Part shown: positions 14,526-20,344 of the stretch, in pieces
How the letters are laid out: every line of letters begins with the position of its first letter
Position numbering within the stretch: position 1 is the first letter of the stretch
Assembly: GCA_041621405.1 (NCBI GenBank)
Contig: JBFKAV010000048.1
Location: forward strand, 1 to 20,344
Length of the DNA: 20,344 bases
Source of the DNA: JBFKAV01 sp041621405
GTDB lineage: Bacteria > Pseudomonadota > Alphaproteobacteria > Rhodobacterales > Rhodobacteraceae
Direction: 5' to 3'
The notes under the pieces: generated by a model
Seen by the model: only the letters and a program-made list of their open reading frames with translations
Database searches by the model: none
Told to the model about the DNA's origin: nothing
Program-made: the position numbers and the translations under genes

Positions 14526-15160
14526 GGGCGTTGCCTTTCAATGGCGGCGCGCAGGTTCGCGACGATCAGCTCGGAGATCTGCCGCGTCTCCTCGGGGCCG
14601 ATTGACGTCCAGTCCATGCGCCGTTCGACGAAGGGTTGGGCGATGCGGAAGTAGAGGACCTGCCCGATCGCCGCGAAGACGGCGAGCTTGACCTCATCGT
14701 CCTCCGGCGACCGCCCGGTGGCCGCCGCCCAGAGCGCGCTCATCGCGCGGTGGCGGGGCGCCAAGAACTCGGCGTAGATCAGGTCGGCGATCTCGCCGGG
14801 GTCGGAGAGCTCGCGCACCATGAAGGCGACCATGTCCTGGGCGCCCGGAGCGGAGAGGATGAGCGTGACAAGTGCTTGCACGATGCGCTCGATCCTGGCG
14901 AGGGCGTCGTCGGGGGCGATCCCCCCGGGCGGAGCGTCCGGCGGCACCACCGCGCCCACCCGTTCCGCCACCGCACGCGCGCAGGCGGTGCGAAGGCCGG
15001 CCTTGCCGCCGAAGTGATAGGCGATGGAGGCGATGTTGGTCCCGGCTCGCGCGGCGAGCTGGCGCGTGGAGGTCGCCTCGTAGCCCTTGTGGCCGAAGAG
15101 GTGGAGGCCCGCCTCGATGAGGCTGGCGCGGGTCTGGCTTTCGGAGGGCTTATCGGGCAT
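14522..15160 (-). CDS. cecR: TetR-family repressor of CecR (YbiH) type, 212 aa
   Basis: This is a TetR/AcrR repressor that very probably controls its own four-gene efflux operon. Residues 9-55 form the helix-turn-helix (TRASLIEAGLHLFGHKGYEA, then STRQLAARAGTNIASIAYHF). The effector and dimer domain (about 85-205, including DMVAFMVRELSDPGEIADLIYAEFLAP and FRIAQPFVERRMDW) matches the CecR C-terminal domain. I chose the ATG at 15160. An in-frame TTG at 15178 would add six residues but lies inside the promoter and operator. No Shine-Dalgarno sequence precedes the ATG, and the -10 hexamer ends seven bases before it, so the message may be leaderless. A perfect 20-bp palindrome over the promoter is the likely operator. 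Confidence 0.93.
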   Translation of the reverse strand: MPDKPSESQTRASLIEAGLHLFGHKGYEATSTRQLAARAGTNIASIAYHFGGKAGLRTACARAVAERVGAVVPPDAPPGGIAPDDALARIERIVQALVTLILSAPGAQDMVAFMVRELSDPGEIADLIYAEFLAPRHRAMSALWAAATGRSPEDDEVKLAVFAAIGQVLYFRIAQPFVERRMDWTSIGPEETRQISELIVANLRAAIERQRP

Positions 15161-15167
15161 GAACAAT

Positions 15168-15195
15168 ATATTAATCAATCGATTGATTAAATCAA
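15168..15195 (-). promoter_or_regulatory. Promoter of the cecR efflux operon
   Basis: On the minus strand TTGATT (15195-15190) is separated by 16 bases from TAATAT (15173-15168), a near-consensus sigma70 promoter in AT-rich DNA within a very GC-rich region. Seven bases separate the -10 from the ATG, so transcription would start on or next to the start codon. Confidence 0.65.
15171..15190. promoter_or_regulatory. Operator: perfect 20-bp palindrome TTAATCAATCGATTGATTAA
   Basis: Every base is self-complementary. The palindrome fills the spacer and overlaps both promoter hexamers of the adjoining TetR-type regulator, which is the expected position for autorepression. Binding by this CecR-type protein is inferred from position. 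Confidence 0.8.
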
Positions 15196-15515
15196 GAGCC
15201 TGCCTCTCGGCACCTACGGTTGCTCGAGGTCAAGCGGTCTGCAACACACTGGAAATGTTGCAAATAAATGACCTGGCGGCTGATGATAGCTGCCCCTGCC
15301 TCGACTCCGGTCGTGGAGGTGGGTGGACTCCGGATCACAAGCGAGCAGGGGAGGCGTTGTCGAAAGGGCTTCAGGAGAGCAGTAGCCGACGGCCTTGCAG
15401 AGGTCGCGCACCGGCGCGACGATGCCCCGTGCGGCCCGGGTGATCCCGTCCTGGCTAGTTGGGGCGGATGCCGCGAATGCGCTTCTGGCGCCCAACAGTT
15501 GAGAGCGAGGCAAGG
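15191..15515. other. Divergent intergenic region between cecR and the SDR gene
   Basis: I see no credible gene in these 325 bases. The region holds the outer part of the cecR promoter, an inverted repeat at 15240-15262 and, at its right end, the GAGG ribosome-binding site (15507-15510) of the SDR gene. An open frame exists on the minus strand (about 15214-15513), but its product resembles nothing I know and is proline-, cysteine- and arginine-rich, as noise frames are. The promoter of the SDR operon must lie here but is not obvious. Confidence 0.5.
15240..15262. promoter_or_regulatory. Inverted repeat TGCAACA-N9-TGTTGCA, possible operator
   Basis: Two perfect 7-bp arms (15240-15246 and 15256-15262) flank nine bases. 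The site is 253 bases upstream of the SDR start and 45 bases beyond the cecR -35. The pattern is that of a dimeric regulator site; which protein binds is unknown. Confidence 0.4.
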
Positions 15516-16301
15516 ATGGAGCACAGGATTGGCGGCGTGCCCAAGGGGCTCAGGGTCTTTGTTTCCGGCGGCGCGGCGGGGATCGGGCGCACCATCGCCG
15601 ACATGCTGATCGCGCACGGCGCCCGGGTTCACGTGACCGACGTCTCCGAGGATGCGATTGCCGACTACGGCGCCGCCCATCCCGGCCAGCCGGCGAGCCG
15701 GGCGGACGTGAGCGACGCGGGCCGGATGGAGGAGGTCTTCGCCCGGATCGGCGCCGACTGGGGCGGGCTCGACGCGCTGATCAACAACGCCGGGATCGCC
15801 GGGCCCACGGGCGGGGTCGAGGAGATCAGCGTCGAGGACTGGCGGCGCTGCCTCGACATCGACCTGACCGGCCAGTTCATCTGCGCGCATTTCGCGGTGC
15901 CGATGCTGAAGGCTGCCGGCGGCGGCTCGATCGTCAACATGTCGTCCGCCGCAGGGCGCTTCGGCTATGCCTTCCGCACCCCGTACTCGGCGGCCAAGTG
16001 GGGGGTGATCGGCTTCACCCAGAGCCTGGCGAAGGAGCTCGGACCGTCCAACATCCGGGTCAACGCGGTGCTGCCGGGAATCATCGAGGGGCCACGGATG
16101 GAGCGCGTGATTGCGGCGCGGGCGAAGCAGCTTGGGGTCACGCACGAGGCGATGAAGGCCAGTTATCTCGAGCGCGTCTCGCTGCGCCGGATGACGCCGC
16201 AGGCAGATATCGCGGCGCTGGTGACCTTCCTCGTCTCCGATCTGGGCCACAACCTGTCGGGCCAGTCCTTCGGGGTCGACGGCAACGTCGAGGCGCTCTG
16301 A
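15516..16301 (+). CDS. SDR-family NAD-dependent oxidoreductase, 261 aa
   Basis: This classical short-chain dehydrogenase oxidises or reduces a secondary alcohol/ketone pair in the cytoplasm. The nucleotide-binding loop SGGAAGIG is at residues 17-24, with D42 at the end of strand 2 favouring NAD(H). NNAG is at 90-93, and the catalytic residues are S144, Y157 and K161 (YSAAK). The length and the C-terminal SGQSFGVDGN segment are standard. The ATG at 15516 follows GAGG by five bases. One base separates its stop from the start of a broken hydroxyacyl-type dehydrogenase, and an intact BKACE enzyme follows, so this is probably a catabolic operon in which the SDR makes or uses a beta-keto acid. The exact substrate is not readable. 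Confidence 0.93.
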   Translation: MEHRIGGVPKGLRVFVSGGAAGIGRTIADMLIAHGARVHVTDVSEDAIADYGAAHPGQPASRADVSDAGRMEEVFARIGADWGGLDALINNAGIAGPTGGVEEISVEDWRRCLDIDLTGQFICAHFAVPMLKAAGGGSIVNMSSAAGRFGYAFRTPYSAAKWGVIGFTQSLAKELGPSNIRVNAVLPGIIEGPRMERVIAARAKQLGVTHEAMKASYLERVSLRRMTPQADIAALVTFLVSDLGHNLSGQSFGVDGNVEAL

Positions 16302-16302
16302 C

Positions 16303-16456
16303 ATGGCCGGGGAAACGCGCATCGCCTGCATTGGCGCCGGGCTCGTCGGCCGGGGCTGGGCCATCGTCTTTGCCCGCGCCGGGCACGAGGTCCGGCTCCA
16401 TGACGAAGCGCAGGGGACGGCGGAGGCGGCGCGCGGCGCGGGAGATCGGGGAGTAG
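16303..16456 (+). pseudogene. Internally deleted 3-hydroxyacyl-CoA / L-carnitine dehydrogenase-type gene
   Basis: The ATG at 16303 begins MAGETRIACIGAGLVGRGWA, then IVFARAGHEVRLHDEA. This is the Rossmann start (GAGLVGRGWA) of the 3-hydroxyacyl-CoA, L-carnitine or L-gulonate dehydrogenase family, whose members are roughly 300 residues or longer. Homology-like sequence stops after about 35 residues, and the frame then becomes low-complexity and runs into the BKACE gene. Another frame ends in an AAREIGE segment at a TAG (16454-16456), five bases before the BKACE start, exactly where the original stop would be expected. The simplest reading is loss of most of the gene, about 800 bases or more, with a frame change, leaving both ends. 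The 3' end assignment is inference. A functional 65-residue peptide is unlikely. Confidence 0.75.
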
Positions 16457-16460
16457 GACC

Positions 16461-17393
16461 ATGGCGGCGAAGAACAAGGTCATCATCACCTGCGCCGTGA
16501 CCGGTGCGATCCACACGCCGTCGATGTCGCCGGCACTGCCGATCACGGCCGCGGAGATCGCAGAGGCCGCGATCGGCGCGGCCGAGGCGGGGGCGGCGAT
16601 CATCCACCTCCACGCCCGCGACCCGAAGACCGGGCGGCCGGACCAAACGCCGGAGGGCTTCGAGCCGTTCCTGAAGGTCATCAAGCAGCGCTCGGACTGC
16701 GTGATCAACCTGACCACAGGCGGCTCGCCCTGGATGAAAGTGGCGGAGCGGGTCGCGCCCGCCGAAAGGTTTCGGCCCGAAGTCGCCTCGCTCAACATGG
16801 GCTCGATGAACTTCGGGCTTTTCCCGATGCTCGGGCGGTTCAAGAGCTTCAAGCACGACTGGGAGCGGCAGCACCTGGAAGCGAGCCGCGACCTCGTCTT
16901 CCGCAACAGCTTCCAGGACATCGAATACGTGCTCGCCACGCTCGGCGGCGCCGGCTGCCGGTTCGAGTTCGAGTGCTACGACATCTCGCACCTCTACAAC
17001 CTCGCCCATTTCCTCGAGCGCGGGCTGGTGCGGCCGCCGCTCTTCGTGCAGTCCGTGTTCGGGCTTCTGGGCGGGATCGGCGCGCATCCCGAGGACGTCT
17101 CGCATATGCGCCGGACCGCAGATCGGCTCTTCGGCGACGCCTACCGCTGGTCAGTGCTCGGTGCGGGACGGAACCAGATGCGGGTCGCGGCGATGGCCGT
17201 GGCGATGGGCGGCAACGTCCGCGTGGGGCTCGAGGATTCGCTCTGGGCGGGGCCAGGGAGGCTGGCCGACTCGAACGCCCAGCAGGTCTGGATCGCGCGC
17301 GGGATCATCGAGGGCCTCGGCCTCGAGGTGGCGACGCCCAACGAGGCGCGGGAGATCCTCGAACTCAAGGGTGGCGACCAGGTGGCGTTCTGA
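16461..17393 (+). CDS. BKACE-family beta-keto acid cleavage enzyme (Kce type), 310 aa
   Basis: This zinc-dependent enzyme condenses a beta-keto acid with acetyl-CoA and cleaves it to acetoacetate and a new acyl-CoA. The N-terminal strand reads IITCAVTGAIHTPSMSPALP, and zinc ligands H49 and H51 lie in IIHLHARDP. The third ligand is E258 in RVGLEDSLW, and FGLLGGIGAHPED and LGAGRNQM match other active-site loops. Length and order are as in 3-keto-5-aminohexanoate cleavage enzyme. The ATG at 16461 follows GGAGATCGGGGAG. The neighbouring SDR and the dehydrogenase remnant suggest a beta-hydroxy acid pathway. The remnant's similarity to L-carnitine dehydrogenase makes 3-dehydrocarnitine one candidate substrate, but many BKACE enzymes act on other keto acids. 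The gene appears intact although its partner is broken. Confidence 0.93.
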   Translation: MAAKNKVIITCAVTGAIHTPSMSPALPITAAEIAEAAIGAAEAGAAIIHLHARDPKTGRPDQTPEGFEPFLKVIKQRSDCVINLTTGGSPWMKVAERVAPAERFRPEVASLNMGSMNFGLFPMLGRFKSFKHDWERQHLEASRDLVFRNSFQDIEYVLATLGGAGCRFEFECYDISHLYNLAHFLERGLVRPPLFVQSVFGLLGGIGAHPEDVSHMRRTADRLFGDAYRWSVLGAGRNQMRVAAMAVAMGGNVRVGLEDSLWAGPGRLADSNAQQVWIARGIIEGLGLEVATPNEAREILELKGGDQVAF

Positions 17394-17405
17394 GGAGCGC
17401 AGCAG

Positions 17406-17504
17406 TCAGGGGATGCTCTCCTCGCGGTCGGTGTGGACGGGCCGCGGGCCGTAAGGACCGCCCCAGCGCCGGCTCGGATCGCTTCCAGTCCACCGAGACG
17501 ACGA
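17406..17504 (-). other. In-frame open extension after the peptidase stop codon, ends DREESIP
   Basis: Directly after the TGA of the peptidase gene (17507-17505) the same frame stays open for 32 codons, reads through RRWGGPYGPRPVHTDREESIP, and stops at 17408-17406. It looks more protein-like than the other frames. It could be a former C-terminus cut off by a nonsense change, the end of an unrelated lost gene, or chance. There is no start codon or family match to decide. Confidence 0.2.
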
Positions 17505-18218
17505 TCAGCGGGCAAGCATTTCGGCCAGCACGAGGTCGAAATCCTCCCCCGCCTCGGCCCGGGCGATGAGCTCCAGGAGACCGGCGCGGCCGGCTTGGCG
17601 CTCGATGCGTGCAACCTCGGCGGCCGCGGCTCTGTAGGCCTGGCCAACGCCGAGCGCGCGATAGGCGTCGTCCCATTGCCAGAACCTGCGAACCTCGCGC
17701 ACGCGCGCTCTAGCCTGTGAGGAGATCTGCCCCTGCCAGGCCGGGTGATCCGCGACGAATGTCGCGAGGCCTTCGTCGAACCATGTCGGATACGGCTGCC
17801 GCACGACGTTCCCGATGCCCATCGAGCGGTGGAGCCGCGAATGCGTCATCTCGTGTGTAAGCGTTCCTAGCGTCAGGCCGCCCGGACTGACCATGACCGC
17901 CATATCGGCGATGGAAAGGCCGTTTCCGCCGATGCCGAACGTACGCGCGCAAGCCCGCGTGGTGCAGAGAACGAGCGTCGGGCGCGGCGGCACGTCGCCG
18001 AAGAAGTCGATCACCCGATCGCGCGAGGCTTCGACAAGGTTCAGAAGCTCGCGGCCGCGGCTTGGGGCATTGGTCCAGACACGCGGCGCGATTTCGATCA
18101 GCCCAAAGGCGTCCGGCGCGACCACGCGGTGCGGGCCCGGCAAGGCCGCACCCACGACGACCGACGCCAGTACCCCATTGGTAAGGAGACTGAACATGCG
18201 AGCTAGCACGGCGATCAT
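17505..18218 (-). CDS. Putative exported gluzincin peptidase (MA-clan, HExxH), 237 aa
   Basis: The protein has a zinc-peptidase active site: HEMTH (H122, E123, H126) followed 23 residues later by the third ligand in WFDEGLATF (E149), the arrangement of MA-clan peptidases. The N-terminus is a hydrophobic segment (about residues 8-26, MFSLLTNGVLASVVVGAAL), so export or membrane anchoring is likely. Cysteines 85 and 90 (LCTTRAC) could form a disulfide. The C-terminal third is helical (YRAAAAEVARIERQAGRAGLLELIARAEAGEDF) and resembles the tail of peptidase-MA-like domains. The start is uncertain: the ATGs at 18218 and 18197 both lack a good ribosome-binding site. The target is unknown. It converges on the BKACE operon. 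Confidence 0.78.
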   Translation of the reverse strand: MIAVLARMFSLLTNGVLASVVVGAALPGPHRVVAPDAFGLIEIAPRVWTNAPSRGRELLNLVEASRDRVIDFFGDVPPRPTLVLCTTRACARTFGIGGNGLSIADMAVMVSPGGLTLGTLTHEMTHSRLHRSMGIGNVVRQPYPTWFDEGLATFVADHPAWQGQISSQARARVREVRRFWQWDDAYRALGVGQAYRAAAAEVARIERQAGRAGLLELIARAEAGEDFDLVLAEMLAR

Positions 18219-18923
18219 GAGCTCAAAGCTTCGGTACGCTCAGGGTATCGCCAGAGTTTCGCGGCCCCGAAGATGGGACGGAGACGGTCCTGCGTACGCT
18301 CGTGGGGTGACTTCGATGGTGCGGGGTAGGATGGCGCCTCTTGCTGCGGGCACTATCGAATTCAATCGCGGCGTCCGTCACCCCGGGCTGCCCCCATTTG
18401 CAGAAACTTCATCAATCCTGATGCCGCGATCCAGCGGCACACAGCGTCCCATTCGTACCGCGGAGCTGACGACCAGCGCAATTCGATGATCTCTGAGCTT
18501 CACCGAAACCCCCACGGTGACCGCTCCGAGCCGTTCCACGACATTGGTGCGAGGCGCAGCATTCGCCGGAAGGCGCGAAATTCCGTCGTTCGCTGCAGCA
18601 GCAGGCGAATGGTTCCAGCCTTCGCGAGCCCGACGTTCCTCCCACGCCGAGCAGATATCAGGAATGCTGACATTTCTTGGAGATGGATCACCCGCTGGAC
18701 GGGGTCCCGATGATCCGACGACGGGCAGCCTATGGGAGCCGATTTTCGTCCTCCGGCTGTTTCCGAGTGCCCCGGGCGAATGAAAGCATCCAGCCCTCGT
18801 GCCGATACCGCCTGACCGCGATCATCTTTGAGGCATCGTCCGAAACACAGACGCGCAGGCGCTACCTCGTTGCATCGTGGCTAAGCCCGGAGCTGTACCA
18901 ATCACCAAAGTCGCCGGGGCGTA
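18219..18923. other. About 700 bases with no recognisable gene
   Basis: Both strands contain short open frames, the longest under about 110 codons, and two of them are open on opposite strands over the same bases (about 18517-18783). None has a recognisable motif, a good ribosome-binding site or the high third-position G+C of the real genes. One 60-base stretch counted at 58% G+C. No transposase motif, terminal inverted repeat or RNA gene could be identified. The likeliest contents are decayed genes, plus the promoter for the peptidase at the left end. Confidence 0.5.
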
Positions 18924-19661
18924 TCAGCTGCTTCTGCCACCATCGACCGGGATGGCGACGCCCGTCAGGTAGGAGGCGTCATCGCTTGCCAGAAAGCTGA
19001 CGACGGACGCCACTTCGTCGGGGCGCGCCATGCGCCGCATCGGCGACAGTTCCGACAGTGTGCCAAGAAACCTCTGTCGATCCGCCTGGGTGTCTGCGAA
19101 CCGATGAATGATGGGCGTGTCGGTCGCCGCGGGGCAGACGCAGTTCACGCGAATTCCGTCGCTCACATGATCTGCGGCGAGAGCGAGGGTCATGGCGAGA
19201 ACGCCGCCCTTCGAGGTGGCGTAGGCGACCTGGCGCTTGACGCCCCGATGCGCGGCAAACGATGCCATGTTGACGATTGATCCGCCACCCCCGTGCCGCA
19301 GGGAGGCAAGCGCAGCGCGGCACCCTAAGAACGTGCCGTACAGGTTGACCTGCATGATCCGCTCCCATTGCTCCAAGGTCGTCTCGGATGCATCGGCTGC
19401 CAGATGGATTCCGGCATTGTTGACGAGAACGTCAAGGCCGCCATGGTCGGCCTCGATTCCATCGATCACTTGCTTCCACTGGACTTCGTTCGTGACGTCG
19501 AGCACTTGAAGGTGCTTCGTCGGCACGCTTTCTGCCTGGCCTTCATGCTCAAGGCCGGCGACCACGGTCGCGCCGTCCTCGGCGAGCCGTTTGACACACG
19601 CAAGTCCAATGCCGGTGCCCGCACCGGTGACAAATGCGATCTTTCCATCAAGCCGTGGCAT
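18924..19661 (-). CDS. SDR-family oxidoreductase, 245 aa
   Basis: This classical short-chain dehydrogenase/reductase is only distantly similar to the SDR at 15516. TGAGTGIG is at residues 12-19, NNAG at 81-84, and the catalytic residues are S134, Y147 and K151 (YATSK). The end (ASYLTGVAIPVDGG) is standard. DVTN follows the third strand, as in the FabG-like and 3-hydroxybutyrate-type branch. The region after strand 2 lacks an obvious arginine or aspartate, so cofactor preference is unclear. The ATG at 19661 gives the normal N-terminus (MPRLDGKIAFVTGAG), but no clear ribosome-binding site precedes it. It is isolated, with several hundred non-coding bases on both sides, so its pathway cannot be inferred. 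G+C appears lower than in the left part of the window. Confidence 0.92.
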   Translation of the reverse strand: MPRLDGKIAFVTGAGTGIGLACVKRLAEDGATVVAGLEHEGQAESVPTKHLQVLDVTNEVQWKQVIDGIEADHGGLDVLVNNAGIHLAADASETTLEQWERIMQVNLYGTFLGCRAALASLRHGGGGSIVNMASFAAHRGVKRQVAYATSKGGVLAMTLALAADHVSDGIRVNCVCPAATDTPIIHRFADTQADRQRFLGTLSELSPMRRMARPDEVASVVSFLASDDASYLTGVAIPVDGGRSS

Positions 19662-20112
19662 ACGGCAGGTCCACTAGGCCGTCGCGTGGCATCCTTGTCC
19701 GCCGAGACTACCACAGCGGTCTCGAACCCCGAACCACCGAGCCCTAGATCCCAAGACAACGCAGGGTTTCCCTTCAGCCCCTCCTCGGGACGGCCGCAAG
19801 CGGTGTCGAGAGTATGGGTCGCGCGATACCCGGCCATCACTTTCCAACCGAGATCTCTTGGCTTTTTGCGTGTCTCCCGCCGCATCGCAATTCGGGCAAG
19901 ACGGAAGGCTCCTTCAAAGATTCCTTGAAAGCCAAACTGATTGCCCTGAGCTAGAAACAGGCAACTTGAGAAGGAGGCCCATCCGTGGCGCGTTCTCCCG
20001 CCGACATGACCGGCCACAGCACAATGCCGCCGGCATCCAACTGGCCGGGTCATCCGGCCTCTCGGCGAAAGCCGTTCCGCGGCTTCCGGCGCCCAAAACC
20101 CGTTGAAACCGA
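19662..20112. other. About 450 bases with no recognisable gene
   Basis: A minus-strand frame is open for most of the stretch (to about 20053) and continues into the SDR gene in another frame. It has no family resemblance and no convincing start. Sampled G+C is about 57%. The stretch should contain divergent promoters for the SDR and deaminase genes; no convincing hexamers or ribosome-binding sites were found. Confidence 0.45.
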
Positions 20113-20344
20113 ATGACCAAATTGGACTTCATGCGCCGGGCGATTGAACTCTCGCGTATAGCGCTTTCGACACCCGGGGCCGAGCCCTTCGGTGCCGTAG
20201 TGATCCAGGACGGAAGAATCGTCGGCGAGGGGTTCAACAGATCGCGGGCAAACCATGACCCGACGTCGCACGGCGAGATCGAGGCGATCCGCGACGCCTG
20301 CCGGACCCTCGGCACCGTCGATCTTCACGGATGCGAACTCTACA
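20113..20344 (+). CDS. Nucleoside deaminase (CMP/dCMP deaminase fold), N-terminal part only
   Basis: The open frame begins MTKLDFMRRAIELSRIALST and runs off the right edge, so 77 residues are visible. PFGAVVIQDGRIVGEGFNRSRANHDPTSHGEIEAIRDACR is the first zinc-site region of the cytidine deaminase-like fold shared by guanine deaminase, tRNA adenosine deaminase and related nucleoside deaminases. The usual HAE triad reads HGE here; histidine (ligand) and glutamate (proton shuttle) are kept. The PCxxC half of the zinc site lies beyond the window. The frame has a second in-frame ATG seven codons on. The ribosome-binding site is weak. Substrate class is open, with guanine or adenosine-type bases the most likely. 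Confidence 0.88.
   Translation, partial: MTKLDFMRRAIELSRIALSTPGAEPFGAVVIQDGRIVGEGFNRSRANHDPTSHGEIEAIRDACRTLGTVDLHGCELY

Noticed and set aside
15249..15264. Possible sigma54 promoter (GG...TTGCA) near the inverted repeat
   Set aside because: The spacing between the GG and GC elements is seven bases instead of the required ten.
16303..16500. A genuine 65-residue protein
   Set aside because: The first 35 residues are the start of a roughly 300-residue dehydrogenase, and the rest is arginine-rich noise that runs into the BKACE gene, so it is listed as a pseudogene.
15192..17105. 637-codon minus-strand frame
   Set aside because: It is antisense to the SDR, the pseudogene and the BKACE gene, all of which have intact motifs on the plus strand.
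18500..18783. Overlapping open frames on both strands
   Set aside because: They are antisense to each other, carry no motif, and lack ribosome-binding sites and the codon bias of neighbouring genes.

Overview
The window is high-GC DNA with short intergenic gaps and many 4-base ATGA/GTGA gene overlaps. Gene content points to an alphaproteobacterium, most likely Rhodobacteraceae/Rhodobacterales: a DmdC-type acyl-CoA dehydrogenase beside paired MerR regulators, a class 2 dihydroorotate dehydrogenase behind a DUF952 gene, a GerW/DUF2953 pair in a non-sporulating lineage, a LuxR solo, and a BKACE-family cleavage enzyme. The assignment rests on protein character only. No rRNA, tRNA or CRISPR array was seen.

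Layout. Positions 1-2704 (minus) hold a large acyl-CoA dehydrogenase cut by the window edge, the MerR gene overlapping its start, and a second, paralogous MerR gene. A palindrome upstream of the first MerR gene looks like its operator. Positions 2818-5062 (plus) form a tightly overlapped operon of two hotdog thioesterase-like proteins and a MATE exporter. Positions 5335-6728 (minus) hold DUF952-pyrD. Positions 6886-8460 (plus) encode an exported UshA-type 5'-nucleotidase. Positions 8578-9738 (minus) hold gerW, a DUF2953 gene and an 82-residue unknown. A SRAP/YedK gene (plus, 9867) and an orphan LuxR-type regulator (plus, 10751) follow. Positions 11531-15160 (minus) are a four-gene operon: CecR-type TetR regulator, HlyD-type lipoprotein, ABC ATPase and ABC-2 permease, each overlapping the next by 4 bases. 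It sits behind a near-consensus promoter with a perfect 20-bp palindrome embedded in it. Positions 15516-17393 (plus) hold an SDR dehydrogenase, an internally deleted remnant of a carnitine/3-hydroxyacyl-CoA dehydrogenase, and an intact BKACE enzyme.

From about 17.9 kb to the right edge the DNA is gene-poor and less GC-rich. Two 60-base stretches I counted there were about 57-58% G+C, against 68% in one stretch of the MATE gene. This part holds a putative exported gluzincin peptidase, an SDR, two long stretches without a recognisable gene, and the start of a nucleoside deaminase.

The most notable signals are: (i) a composite element of G/C hairpin plus conserved tail, present three times, each just after a stop codon and in the orientation of the upstream gene; (ii) the gerW-DUF2953 pairing, known from spore formers, with an extra small third gene; (iii) the CecR promoter/operator, which predicts a leaderless mRNA; (iv) the tandem hotdog proteins with reciprocal changes in their active-site motifs; (v) the gutted dehydrogenase between the SDR and BKACE genes.
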